Source: Candidatus Azophilus lithoversatilis (GTDB lineage: Bacteria > Pseudomonadota > Gammaproteobacteria > Pseudomonadales > Azotimanducaceae). From it: a stretch of DNA of 64,000 bases. Shown here one piece after another: positions 26,235-34,964 of this stretch; positions within the stretch are counted from its first letter, which is position 1; each line of letters starts with the position of its first letter. The stretch covers positions 1 to 64,000 of the forward strand of contig JAQAJJ010000005.1 in the NCBI GenBank assembly GCA_028278675.1, read 5' to 3'. The position numbers and the translations under genes are program-made. Below the pieces are notes generated by a model that saw only the letters and a list, made by a program, of their open reading frames with translations, was not told the origin of the DNA and ran no database searches.

Positions 26235-26250
26235 TGGCACGAAAACTGAC
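26235..26250 (+). promoter_or_regulatory. Candidate sigma-54 promoter of pspA
   Basis: TGGCACG at 26235-26241, four bases, then CTGAC. The -24 box is perfect; the -12 box departs from TTGCA but keeps the central TG. It lies about 50 bp upstream of pspA and downstream of an A/T-rich stretch (26150-26222) that could hold PspF-binding sites. Known psp operons use sigma-54 with PspF. Confidence 0.6.
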
Positions 26251-26300
26251 TAGACAGGAGCAACAACCCAACTGGGCATGCAAACGGAGGCTAGTCGCCA

Positions 26301-26987
26301 ATGACCATCTTTTCGCGAATGACCGACATCATCAACTCCAACCTCAACGCCCTGCTCGACAAGGCCGAGGACCCGGAGAAGATGGTACGGCTGATCATCA
26401 AGGAAATGGAGGACACCCTCGTGGAGGTGCGCTCAACGGCCGCACGGGCCATCGCCGACCGCAAGGAGCTGATGCGGCGCCGGGATTGGCTGGCCAACGA
26501 GGCCGAGGAATGGCAGCGCAAAGCGGAAGTGGCGGTGGGCAAGGACCGCGACGACCTCGCCCGGCGCGCCTTAGGCGAACGGAACAAGGCGCAGGAAGCG
26601 GTTGAATCCATGACCGGCGAACTCGACCTGCTTGGCGAAACGCTCGAAAAGCTGAACGGCGACCTCGGTGCCCTGCAGGCCAAGATCAAGGACGCCAAGG
26701 CCCATCAAAACGCCATTATCATGCGCAGCAAGGCGGCCAAGACCCGGCTGGGTGTGCGCCGGCAGCTCAACGAGCACAACGTCGATGAGGCCATGAGCCG
26801 CTTCGAGGCTTATGAGCGTAAGATGGACGACCTCGAAGGGCAGGCTGAGGCCTACGACATGGGCCAGAAGACATTGGCTGATGAAATCGCCGATCTGGAG
26901 AAGGGCGAGCAGCTCGACAGCCAGCTCGACGAGTTGAAGGCCGGGCTGGCGGCACGCCGCCCCGGTCCCGAAAAGAACGACAGCTAA
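26301..26987 (+). CDS. pspA: PspA, phage-shock membrane-repair protein
   Basis: This encodes 228 residues, almost entirely coiled coil, starting MTIFSRMTDIINSNLNALLD with EDPEKMVRLIIKEMEDTL, which are PspA/IM30 hallmarks. PspA binds PspF in the cytoplasm and, under membrane stress, oligomerises on the inner membrane as an ESCRT-III-like scaffold. GGAGG precedes the ATG. Length matches E. coli PspA (222). It heads the pspABC plus small-protein operon. Confidence 0.95.
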   Translation: MTIFSRMTDIINSNLNALLDKAEDPEKMVRLIIKEMEDTLVEVRSTAARAIADRKELMRRRDWLANEAEEWQRKAEVAVGKDRDDLARRALGERNKAQEAVESMTGELDLLGETLEKLNGDLGALQAKIKDAKAHQNAIIMRSKAAKTRLGVRRQLNEHNVDEAMSRFEAYERKMDDLEGQAEAYDMGQKTLADEIADLEKGEQLDSQLDELKAGLAARRPGPEKNDS

Positions 26988-26996
26988 GGAGTTCCC

Positions 26997-27248
26997 ATGA
27001 GCGGCATGGCCGTCGCCTTCTTCGTGCCTGCGGTTGTCTTCCTGACGGTCGTTGCGCCGATCTGGATCTTCATGCACTACCGCAGCAAGCAGAAGGCCCA
27101 AGCGGCGCTGTCGGAGGAGGAGCGGGAAGAGCTTGAGACCCTCATCGAGCGTGTTGAAGGAATGACCGGGCGCATCGAGACCCTCGAATCCATCCTCGAC
27201 GCCGAGACGCCGGGGTGGCGGCGGCGCGCTGACGAGGCAGCGCGATGA
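26997..27248 (+). CDS. pspB: PspB, phage-shock membrane protein
   Basis: This encodes 83 residues with one N-terminal membrane helix (AVAFFVPAVVFLTVVAPIWIF) followed by HYRSKQ and a coiled-coil tail (EREELETLIERVEGMTGRIE). This is the usual PspB layout; PspB and PspC sense stress and draw PspA to the membrane. AAGGAG sits well before the ATG. It begins 9 bp after pspA and overlaps pspC as ATGA. Confidence 0.93.
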   Translation: MSGMAVAFFVPAVVFLTVVAPIWIFMHYRSKQKAQAALSEEEREELETLIERVEGMTGRIETLESILDAETPGWRRRADEAAR

Positions 27249-27697
27249 GCGCCAAGTCAGCAGCAAGGCGGCTGAGGCCCAACAGGACCTTCAAACGGCC
27301 TCGAGTCCGCGGCCTGCGTCGGGGCGAGAACGCCAAGGTTGCCGGCGTGTGCAGCGGCATCGCCGAGTATTACGGCGTCGAGGCTTGGGTGGTGCGCTGC
27401 ATTGCCCTGACGGGGCTCATCTTCATGACAAGCGTTGTCTTTATCGGCTATTGGATCCTTTACTTCGTCATGGACGATCCGCTGTCCGACGAGGCTGAGG
27501 AGCCGTCCGAGCCGGCCCGCCGCCACAGCCCGGAAGCACCGGAACTCGGCGCCCGTTTGTCGCCCAGGCGCAGCCTGCGCACCGTGCGCGCCCACCTCGC
27601 TCAAGCGGAACTGCGCTTGCGGCGCATGGAGCACCACGTCACTTCCGGGCAATACGAACTGCATCGGGAATTCAATCGAATGGAGCTCAACCGATAG
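27245..27697 (+). CDS. pspC: PspC, phage-shock membrane protein
   Basis: This encodes 150 residues. The PspC domain reads GENAKVAGVCSGIAEYYGVE then WVVRCIALTGLIF, with the second hydrophobic stretch VVFIGYWILYFVM. A longer than usual C-terminal tail (about residues 80-150) ends in a coiled-coil-like segment (LAQAELRLRRMEHHVTSGQYELHREFNRME). The basic N-terminus is also extended relative to E. coli PspC (119 residues). ATGA overlap with pspB implies coupled translation. Confidence 0.92.
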   Translation: MSAKSAARRLRPNRTFKRPRVRGLRRGENAKVAGVCSGIAEYYGVEAWVVRCIALTGLIFMTSVVFIGYWILYFVMDDPLSDEAEEPSEPARRHSPEAPELGARLSPRRSLRTVRAHLAQAELRLRRMEHHVTSGQYELHREFNRMELNR

Positions 27698-27785
27698 GGG
27701 CCCCGAATTGAGCATGGGCAGCGCGGCCGCAAGCCCGCTGGTTCACAACAAGACCAAAGAGAAACAACGGAGACAAGGAAAGCCA

Positions 27786-28028
27786 ATGGACGTGTTCACC
27801 ATGGTGGCCATCATAGTTTTTGTTAGCTGCGCGGCCGGCGTGGCCAACCAATACTTCAGGAACCGCTCCAAGGCTGACGGCAAGTCGGACCCAGCCGTGC
27901 AGCGGGACATCGACGACCTGCGCGAGCGGGTGGAGGTGCTGGAGCAAATCGTCACCGACGAAAAGTACGATCTGGCCAAGGAATTCAACCGCCTCGATGA
28001 CCGCGAAGACCGGAGAGGGAGCGCCTAG
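27786..28028 (+). CDS. Small membrane-anchored coiled-coil protein of the psp operon
   Basis: This encodes 80 residues: an N-terminal membrane helix (MVAIIVFVSCAAGVANQYF) and a C-terminal coiled coil (IDDLRERVEVLEQIV, then KYDLAKEFNRLDD). It resembles PspB in layout. Its last part (KYDLAKEFNRL) echoes the PspC tail (QYELHREFNRM), suggesting they share an ancestral helix or pair with each other. AAGGAAAG precedes the ATG. It is the fourth gene after pspC and ends in a 4-bp overlap with the convergent ugpQ-like gene. I know of no formal name. Confidence 0.8.
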   Translation: MDVFTMVAIIVFVSCAAGVANQYFRNRSKADGKSDPAVQRDIDDLRERVEVLEQIVTDEKYDLAKEFNRLDDREDRRGSA

Positions 28029-28723
28029 ACGTCGATTAGGCGGTCGGGAAAATCGGTAAAGACACCAGTTGCTCCCCAACCGATTAGGCGATCTGCGGTC
28101 GGCCGGTCATTGACGGTGTAGACCAGCGTCCTGAACCCCCGCTCGCCCGCTTCCCCAATCAGCCGCTTCGATGCGGCCTCCAAGGACAGATTCACCGACC
28201 AAGCTCGAAGGTCCCGGGCCACCCGCCAACCTTGCCGGGGCCAGCACCCAAAAAGCGGCGCAATCCTGAGTGCGGAATCCGGGCGACCCAGCACCGCCGC
28301 ATGGCCGAGTTCCTCATGATCGAAGGACGAGATCAGCACGTCACGCCCGAGGGCCAACTCATCCTCCGCCAAGGGCACGGCGAGTTCGGCAGTGCCCGAC
28401 GCCTTGAGCTCGATGTTGACGCCCACGCTGACCGGCAAGGCTGCCAAGACCTCCTCAAGCAGCGGCACCCGCTGTCCGCCCCCGGCATCGAGGCGGCGAA
28501 GGGAGGCCAGACTGTGCTTCTTGAGCGGGCCGCGGCCGGAGGTGGTCCGATCCAGGACACCGTCATGAATCACCACCAGCTTACCCTCAAGGCAATGCAC
28601 GTCCAGCTCCACGGCATCCACCCCGAGCGCGGCGGCCCTGCGGAAGCCGTCCAGCGTGTTCTCCGGGGCAAGTCCGGCGGCTCCCCGGTGGCCGATGACC
28701 AGATTCTCCCCGCCAAAGCCCAA
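28025..28723 (-). CDS. ugpQ: Glycerophosphodiester phosphodiesterase
   Basis: This encodes 232 residues of the GDPD TIM barrel: VIGHRGAAGLAPENTLDGF (catalytic His and Arg, metal Glu), VDAVELDVH, and LVVIHDGVLDRTTSG with the second catalytic His. It hydrolyses glycerophosphodiesters to glycerol 3-phosphate and an alcohol. There is no signal peptide, so it is cytosolic like UgpQ. The start is TTG at 28723 with GGAGG seven bases upstream; no ATG fits. It is divergent from dnaX across only 42 bp. Confidence 0.9.
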   Translation of the reverse strand: MGFGGENLVIGHRGAAGLAPENTLDGFRRAAALGVDAVELDVHCLEGKLVVIHDGVLDRTTSGRGPLKKHSLASLRRLDAGGGQRVPLLEEVLAALPVSVGVNIELKASGTAELAVPLAEDELALGRDVLISSFDHEELGHAAVLGRPDSALRIAPLFGCWPRQGWRVARDLRAWSVNLSLEAASKRLIGEAGERGFRTLVYTVNDRPTADRLIGWGATGVFTDFPDRLIDV

Positions 28724-28765
28724 GGCCCACCCTCCGGCACGGACATTCGGGCTAGAATAGATGCA

Positions 28766-30367
28766 ATGAGCTACCAGGTACTAGCCCGGAAGCTGCGTCC
28801 GGCGGACTTCGCCAGCCTAGTGGGCCAGGATCACATCGTCCGGGCATTGCGGCACGGCCTCGATTCGGGCCGCTTGCACCATGCGTACCTGTTCACCGGC
28901 ACCCGCGGCGTCGGCAAGACCACCATCGCCCGAATCCTCGCCAAATGCCTGAACTGTGAAGCGGGCGTCAGCGCGTCGCCGTGCGGGGAGTGCTCGGTTT
29001 GCCGAGAAGTGCAGGAAAACCGCTTCGTCGATCTGATCGAGGTGGACGCCGCGTCGCGCACCCGGGTGGATGACACCCGCGAACTGCTCGACAACGCCCA
29101 GTACCTGCCGGCCCGCGGACGCTACAAGATCTATCTGATCGACGAAGTCCACATGCTCTCCGCCTCCAGCTTCAACGCCCTGCTCAAGACCTTGGAGGAG
29201 CCTCCGGAGCACGTCAAGTTTCTACTCGCCACCACCGATCCGAAGAAAGTGCCGATCACGGTGCTTTCCCGCTGCCTGCAGTTCCAATTGAAGAACATCT
29301 CCCCGGAACGGATTGCCGCCTACTTGGCCGAAGCCATGGCCGCCGACGGCATCGAGTTCGACGCCGAGGCCTTGGAGATCATCGCCAAGGCTGCCAGGGG
29401 CAGCATGCGCGACGCCCTTTCGGTCACCGATCAGGCCATCGCCTTCGGCCAAGGCCGCTTGACCGGGCACGACGTTGCGGAACTGCTCGGCGCGGTGGGA
29501 CGCGACGAGGTGGCCGCGGTGCTCGACGCCATCGAGAGCGGCGACCCCCAGGCCGTGGTGCGCATCAGCGAGGAACTGGCCGAACGGGCGGCCGATTTCG
29601 AAGCCACTTTGGCCGAAGTGCTGCAGGCGCTGCACGGCATCGCCGTGGCCAAGGCTCTCGGTCAAGCCGACGACCATCCGGCACTCAGCACCGAGGCGGT
29701 GCAGCTTTACTACCAGATCGCACTAACCGGCTACCGGGACATGCGAGTGGGGCCGGACCCCAAGACGGTCTTTGAAATGACCCTGCTGCGCATGTTGGCT
29801 TTCGCGCCGGATGCCCCGAGCGCCCAATCCGTGCCACCCGCAGCGCCCGGCGCCCACCAACAGCCGGATTCGAAACCCGGCGACGCAGCGCGCGGCCCGG
29901 CACCCAGCAGCAGCGGTTCCGCCCCAGCGCCAATGCCACCCAGCCCGCCGCCCGAGCGAAGCCGGCGCGACGATGGCCCCGAAGCGTTGGCCACGCAATG
30001 GCTGGAGTTGTTCAAGCGGTTGGAGCTCTCCGGGCCAAGCCGCGCAATCGCCGAGCATTCGGTGCTCATGGGCAAGGACGGGGGCTGCTATCGCCTGCGT
30101 CTCGACGAGACCCGGGGGGCCTTGTTCTCCGGAGAACGCAACCCGGACATAGAGCGGGCACTGGCAGCGGCACTCGGGCAACCCGCCGAGGTGCGTATCG
30201 AAACCGGCACGTTGGCCGCTGAGTCGCCGGCCAAGCACCGGGAGCGGCTCCGGGTGGAAAAGCAGGCGGCGGCACGGCGGCAACTGGAGCAGGACCGGGT
30301 GGTGCAGTCATTGATTGCCGAATTCGACGGTCGCCTCGTGGACGTGCGGCATTTGGGAAACCCATGA
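28766..30367 (+). CDS. dnaX: DNA polymerase III subunit tau/gamma
   Basis: This encodes 533 residues. It shows [20 protein letters not shown] (Walker A), the zinc-binding cysteines (CLNCEAG, then CGECSVC), [22 protein letters not shown] (Walker B) and [17 protein letters not shown] (arginine finger). Residues from about 345 are a Pro/Ala-rich linker followed by a tau-type C-terminal domain. I see no A-AAA-AAG slippery heptamer, so a frameshift-made gamma form is not obvious. It is the first gene of the conserved dnaX-ybaB-recR cluster. Confidence 0.95.
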   Translation: MSYQVLARKLRPADFASLVGQDHIVRALRHGLDSGRLHHAYLFTGTRGVGKTTIARILAKCLNCEAGVSASPCGECSVCREVQENRFVDLIEVDAASRTRVDDTRELLDNAQYLPARGRYKIYLIDEVHMLSASSFNALLKTLEEPPEHVKFLLATTDPKKVPITVLSRCLQFQLKNISPERIAAYLAEAMAADGIEFDAEALEIIAKAARGSMRDALSVTDQAIAFGQGRLTGHDVAELLGAVGRDEVAAVLDAIESGDPQAVVRISEELAERAADFEATLAEVLQALHGIAVAKALGQADDHPALSTEAVQLYYQIALTGYRDMRVGPDPKTVFEMTLLRMLAFAPDAPSAQSVPPAAPGAHQQPDSKPGDAARGPAPSSSGSAPAPMPPSPPPERSRRDDGPEALATQWLELFKRLELSGPSRAIAEHSVLMGKDGGCYRLRLDETRGALFSGERNPDIERALAAALGQPAEVRIETGTLAAESPAKHRERLRVEKQAAARRQLEQDRVVQSLIAEFDGRLVDVRHLGNP

Positions 30368-30392
30368 CGAACAGCATCAGGAAGGACAGCGC

Positions 30393-30734
30393 GTGAAGAA
30401 CATCAACGATCTCGGCGACCTCCTGGGTCAGGCGCAGCAGATGCAGGCGAACATGCAGCAACTGCAATCGGAAATCACCAAGATGGAAGTGGTCGGCGAG
30501 AGCGGCGCCGGCTTGGTGCGCTTGACCATGAACGGCGCGCATGAGGTTCTCAAAGTCCACATCGACCCGAGCCTGATGCAGCAGGAAGAGGAGCGCGCCG
30601 TTCTGGAGGACCTCATCGCCGCCGCCGCCAACGACGCCGCGCGCCGGGTGGAGGCAGCGCACCGGAAGAAGATGTCGGAGATGACCGGCAGCCTCGGCGG
30701 CCTCGGCAGCTTAGCCCGCAAGTTGTCTGGCTAG
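30393..30734 (+). CDS. ybaB: YbaB/EbfC nucleoid-associated protein
   Basis: This encodes 113 residues starting at GTG 30393 ([21 protein letters not shown]). Conserved features are the [12 protein letters not shown] helix and the [21 protein letters not shown] strand pair. It is a small dimeric DNA-binding protein of the nucleoid. GGAAGGA precedes the start. It lies between dnaX and recR in the universal order. Confidence 0.95.
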   Translation: MKNINDLGDLLGQAQQMQANMQQLQSEITKMEVVGESGAGLVRLTMNGAHEVLKVHIDPSLMQQEEERAVLEDLIAAAANDAARRVEAAHRKKMSEMTGSLGGLGSLARKLSG

Positions 30735-30747
30735 GGGCGGCGGCACC

Positions 30748-31344
30748 ATGTTCAGCCCGCTGCTTGAACGGCTCGTCGGAGCGCTGCAGGCGCTGCCCGG
30801 CGTGGGCCCCAAGAGCGCCCAGCGCATGGCCTTCCATCTTCTGCAAAGGAATCGGGAAGGTGGGCAGCGGCTCGCCGAAACCCTCGCCAAAGCGGTCTCG
30901 GAAGTCGGCTGGTGCGTGGATTGCCGCACCCTTACCGAGACTGGCCGCTGCCGCCTGTGCGCCAACGCCAAGCGGGATGACGCGCTGCTGTGCGTGGTCG
31001 AATCCCCGGCCGACATCGTCGCCATCGAGCAGGCCGGCAGCTACAGCGGGCGCTACTTCGTGCTGCACGGGCGCCTGTCACCCATTGATGGGGTGGGTCC
31101 CGACGAACTGGGCTTAAGCCAACTCGCCGCCAAGGTGCGCGAAAGGAAACCCGAGGAAGTGATTCTGGCCACCAACCCGACCGTGGAAGGCGAAGCCACC
31201 GCTTTCTACATATCCGACCTCGTCAAGGACGATGTGGGACGCATCACCCGAATCGCCCACGGCGTCCCCATCGGCGGCGAGTTGGAGTACGTCGATGGCG
31301 GCACGATCATGCACGCCTTGCAAGGCCGCCGCAGCCTCAACTGA
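30748..31344 (+). CDS. recR: Recombination mediator RecR
   Basis: This encodes 198 residues: the helix-hairpin-helix [17 protein letters not shown], a zinc finger ([16 protein letters not shown]) and a Toprim domain ([15 protein letters not shown], then [18 protein letters not shown]). It acts with RecF and RecO in gap repair. Length and motifs are normal. It starts 13 bp after ybaB and ends 1 bp before the rnd-like gene. Confidence 0.96.
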   Translation: MFSPLLERLVGALQALPGVGPKSAQRMAFHLLQRNREGGQRLAETLAKAVSEVGWCVDCRTLTETGRCRLCANAKRDDALLCVVESPADIVAIEQAGSYSGRYFVLHGRLSPIDGVGPDELGLSQLAAKVRERKPEEVILATNPTVEGEATAFYISDLVKDDVGRITRIAHGVPIGGELEYVDGGTIMHALQGRRSLN

Positions 31345-31345
31345 A

Positions 31346-32414
31346 ATGCCGAAGCACCAATGGATCGACTCCAATGCGCAGCTCGCGGATGCTGCCGAGC
31401 GCTGGAGTGGCGTCATCGGCCTCGATACGGAATTTCAGCGCACCGACACCTTCTACCCCATTCCCGGGCTGTATCAACTGGTGGCGGGTGCGGAAATCTG
31501 GGTGATCGATCCCTTGGCCATCGACGATTGATCCGGCAACGGTCAAGATCATGCACTCCTGCTCCGAAGACCTTGAATTGATCGCCCATCACTTGGGTGT
31601 GCGGCCCACCAACCTGTTCGACACGCAAATCGCCTACGCCTTCGTCTCCGAGCATCTCAGCATCAGCTACGCCAATCTGGTCAACGCCCTGCTCGGCTTG
31701 CTGCTTCCTAAGCAGCAAGTGCGCTCCGACTGGCTGCGCAGACCTCTGTCGGAAGCGCAAATCAGTTACGCCTGCGAAGATGTGGCCTCCCTGCCCGCCC
31801 TGCATCGGCTGATTAGCGGCGAACTTGAAGCCAAGGGCCGCCGGGGTTGGTTTCGGGAGGACATGGCGCTGCGCGAAGCCGCGTCAACCACCGACGCAGA
31901 CCGCTACTACATGGGCGTCAAGGGCGCTTGGCGCCTGAACGGCACCCAACTCGGGGCGCTCAAGGCCCTTTGCGCTTGGCGTGAGCGCCAGGCAATGGCG
32001 GAGGACAGGCCCCGCAATCGAGTGGTCTGGGACGAGCATCTCCTCAAATTTGCCCGCCCAGCGAAGTTGACGATGGCTCTTATCGAAGCGCGTCTGCCCC
32101 GTCGGTTGGCCCGGTGCTACGGGGAGTCACTGATCGCCGCTCACGGCGAAGGCTTCGCAACGACCGTCGAGGCAACGCCGCCCCGTCCGCTGAGCGGCGG
32201 TCAAGCCACGCAGCTCAAGCAGCTTCGCAAGATCGCCCTCAACCGGGCCGCGAGCCTCGGCATGGCGCCCGAACTGCTGTCGAGACGGCGGGACTTGGAG
32301 GCCTGCCTGCGTCACCACTTGGCCACTGGCGAGCTTTCGGCCCCCTACCAAGGTTGGCGCGGCGCCTTGGTCGGCATCGAATTCGCTGAAGTTCTCGGCA
32401 CTTGGGCGCCGTGA
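31346..32414 (+). pseudogene. rnd: RNase D (rnd), frame disrupted near 31530
   Basis: The first frame (31346-31531) gives VIGLDTEFQRTDTFYPIPGLYQL and WVIDPLAIDD, the exonuclease motif I (D-x-E) of RNase D, then stops at TGA. A second frame from about 31533 gives DPATVKIMHSCSEDLELIAHH (motif II), YACEDVASLPALH (motif III) and an HRDC-like C-terminus. Homologs have about ten residues between LAIDD and DPATVKIM that are missing here, so a small deletion changed the frame. Either the gene is inactive or the assembly has an error. It follows recR directly. Confidence 0.85.
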
Positions 32415-32430
32415 AAGCTCGCCGCCGTCC

Positions 32431-32757
32431 ATGAGCGAGTCCATCGCCTGGACCGTCGCCCTAGCTGCCGCCCTGCTGGCATTCATCGGCGTCTGGGCGC
32501 TGACCCGCGGCCTCGGCAGCCGTTTTCTGCGAATTTGGCTGCGGGCCTTGGGCCTGGCCCTGATGCTCACTCCAGCACCGGTGCCGAACTTCGACGGCCA
32601 CTACGCCCCCGCCTACATCGTTGCGTTTTTTGAAGCCGCCTTTCAGCTTCAGGGCAAGCCGGCGCAGTCCCTGAAGCTGCTGCTGGCCACCTGTCTGCTG
32701 GCCACCGTTTTGGCGGCGCTGTGGTCATGGGTGGGACGGCGGACTGGGCCTTCGTAG
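32431..32757 (+). CDS. Small membrane protein of unknown function
   Basis: This encodes 108 residues with three hydrophobic stretches (about residues 7-25, 33-48 and 82-101) and a short basic tail (WVGRRTGPS). I do not recognise the family. The middle section PVPNFDGHYAPAYIVAFFEAAF is a plausible conserved core. It starts 16 bp after the rnd-like gene on the same strand, so it may be co-transcribed. Confidence 0.65.
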   Translation: MSESIAWTVALAAALLAFIGVWALTRGLGSRFLRIWLRALGLALMLTPAPVPNFDGHYAPAYIVAFFEAAFQLQGKPAQSLKLLLATCLLATVLAALWSWVGRRTGPS

Positions 32758-32785
32758 GCCTCGATCGGCTACCTGTTTTCATCCC

Positions 32786-32815
32786 TTGATTGATCCCGGC
32801 AGGCTCCATTAAAGT
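32786..32815 (+). promoter_or_regulatory. Weak sigma-70-like promoter upstream of the MoxR gene
   Basis: TTGATT at 32786-32791, an 18-base spacer, then TAAAGT at 32810-32815, 80 bp before the MoxR start. The match is only fair; it is listed because this is the only noticeable gap before the MoxR-VWA gene pair. Confidence 0.3.
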
Positions 32816-32895
32816 AGCTCGTTTGCAAAACCGGCTCCGAAGGCGGCAACCAGCCGCGAAGTTTCGGGCATCTCCCCACACCCAAGAGAAAATCC

Positions 32896-33744
32896 ATGAT
32901 TTTTGACAGCACCGATACCTACATTTCCACCGACGAGTTAAGCATGGCCGTGGACGCGGCGGTCAAGCTCGAACGACCGCTGCTCGTCAAGGGGGAGCCC
33001 GGCACGGGCAAGACCATGCTCGCGGAGGAGATCGCCAGGACCTTGGAACTCAGGCTCATTCAGTGGCATATCAAATCGAGCACCAAGGCCATCAATGGCC
33101 TCTACGAATACGACGCGGTCTCCAGGCTGCGTGATTCGCAGCTCGGCGAGGAGCGGGTCGGGAACATCCGCAACTACATCAAGAAAGGCAAGCTGTGGGA
33201 GGCGTTTGAATCCGATGAGCGCGTGGTGCTGCTGATCGACGAGATCGACAAAGCCGACATCGAGTTTCCCAACGACCTGCTGCAGGAACTCGACCGCATG
33301 GAGTTCTTCGTTTACGAACTCTCCGAGACCGTCACGGCCAAGCACCGGCCCATCGTGGTGATCACCTCCAACAACGAGAAGGAGCTGCCCGACGCCTTCC
33401 TGCGCCGCTGCTTCTTCCACTACATCAATTTCCCAGACCGGGAGACGATGCAGGAAATCATCGAAGTCCACTTCCCTGCCATCAAGAACGAGCTGGTCAA
33501 GGAGGCGATGGAGATATTTTTCGACGTGCGCAAGGTGCCGGGCCTGAAAAAGAAGCCTTCCACCTCGGAACTGATCGACTGGCTGAAGCTGTTGATGGCC
33601 GATGACATTCCCGACGAGATTCTCACGAACAGGGACACCAGCAAGGCCATTCCGCCTCTGTACGGTGCGTTGGTCAAGAATGAGCAGGATGTCCACCTGC
33701 TCGAGCGGCTCGCCTTCATGAACCGACGCGACGCCCGCGGCTGA
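32896..33744 (+). CDS. MoxR-family AAA+ ATPase
   Basis: This encodes 282 residues: Walker A VKGEPGTGKTMLAEEIAR (about residues 31-48), Walker B VVLLIDEIDKADIEFPNDLL and sensor 1 VVITSNNEKELPDAFLRRC. MoxR ATPases act as chaperones that help load metals or assemble complexes, nearly always with a VWA-domain partner, here the next gene. The CoxD/CoxE pair of CO dehydrogenase maturation is one well-known case, but no such enzyme genes are nearby. Length is normal for the family. Confidence 0.92.
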   Translation: MIFDSTDTYISTDELSMAVDAAVKLERPLLVKGEPGTGKTMLAEEIARTLELRLIQWHIKSSTKAINGLYEYDAVSRLRDSQLGEERVGNIRNYIKKGKLWEAFESDERVVLLIDEIDKADIEFPNDLLQELDRMEFFVYELSETVTAKHRPIVVITSNNEKELPDAFLRRCFFHYINFPDRETMQEIIEVHFPAIKNELVKEAMEIFFDVRKVPGLKKKPSTSELIDWLKLLMADDIPDEILTNRDTSKAIPPLYGALVKNEQDVHLLERLAFMNRRDARG

Positions 33745-33775
33745 CGGGCGTTCGGACACCCTTCGGGAAATCCCC

Positions 33776-34948
33776 ATGCTGATCAACCTTTTCCTCTCCC
33801 TGCGCAAGTACAAGGTGCCGGTCACCATCCGTGAGCTGATGGACTTGCTCGCCGCGCTCCAGCACCGCCTCGTGTACGCCAATCTCGACGACTTCTACCT
33901 GCTCACCCGCACCTGTCTGGTGAAGGACGAGAAGAACTACGACAAATTCGACCGCGCCTTCAGCGCTTACTTCCGGGGCCTTGAGGACCTGCACGGCATG
34001 CTGGAGTCGCTGATCCCCGACGAATGGCTGCGCCGGGAATTCGAGAAGTCGCTGACCCCGGAGGACCTCAAGAAGATCGAATCCCTAGGCGGCTTGGAGA
34101 AGTTGATCGACGCCTTCCGCGAGGCCAAGGAGCAGGCCGAAGCCGAGCAGGCGAAGCGAGGCAAGGAGGGCCAGGAGGGCGACGAAGGCGACGATCCCAA
34201 CCAAACCGGACGCAAAGGCCCCGGGGGCATGGGCAAAGGCAAGAAGAAGAAGGCCAAAAAGGTCTGGGACGAGCGCCAGTAAAAAAATCTCGACGACTCC
34301 GTGGAACTCGGCACCCGCAACATCAAGATGGCCTTGCGGCGGCTGCGCAAGTTCGCCCGCACCGGCAGGGAGGAGGAGTTGGACATGGACAACACCATCC
34401 GCTCCACTGCCCACAACGGCGGCATGCTGGACATCAAGATGCAGCCGGAGCGCAAGAACACGTTCAAGGTGCTGCTGTTTCTGGACATCGGCGGCTCCAT
34501 GGACGCCCACGTCAAGATTTGCGAGGAGCTGTTCTCCGCCACCCGCACCGAGTTCAAGCACATGCAAAGCTTCTACTTCCACAACTTCATCTACGAATCG
34601 GTATGGAAGGACAACCGTCGCCGCATGACCGAGCGCATCCCCACCTGGGAAGTGCTGAATAGGTACGCCCAGGACTACAAAGTGGTCTTTGTCGGCGATG
34701 CCACCATGGCGCCCTATGAGATCACCCACGCCGGCGGCAGCGTCGAGCACTGGAACGAGGAGCCCGGCGCCCACTGGATGGTCCGCTTCACGGAGTTGTA
34801 CGACAAGCTCGTGTGGATCAATCCCACCCCACAGGAGACTTGGGAATACTCCACCTCCGTGGGCATGACCCAGAAGCTGGTCAACGGCGCCATGTATCCG
34901 CTGACCATCCGCGGGCTCGAAGAGGGAATGAACACCCTGTCCAAGTAG
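33776..34948 (+). pseudogene. CoxE-like VWA-domain protein gene interrupted by an in-frame TAA
   Basis: The 5' part (33776-34282, 168 codons) encodes LINLFLSLRKYKVPVTIRE, then an acidic/basic linker (EAEQAKRGKEGQEG, then GKGKKKKAKKVWDERQ). A TAA at 34280-34282 follows. The same frame then continues KNLDDSVELGTRNIKMALRR to a normal stop at 34948, including the VWA metal site (LLFLDIGGSMDAHVK). Homologs run straight through DER.FKNLDD here, so one codon has become TAA next to a run of seven As. GTG at 34301 could restart translation of the VWA half. Mutation, base-call error and genuine splitting into two proteins are all possible. It pairs with the MoxR gene 31 bp upstream. Confidence 0.8.
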
Positions 34949-34964
34949 CGGCGCGGTCGATCCG

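Noticed and set aside
28766..30367. Programmed frameshift in dnaX producing gamma
   Set aside because: No slippery heptamer such as A-AAA-AAG was seen near the end of the AAA+ domains.
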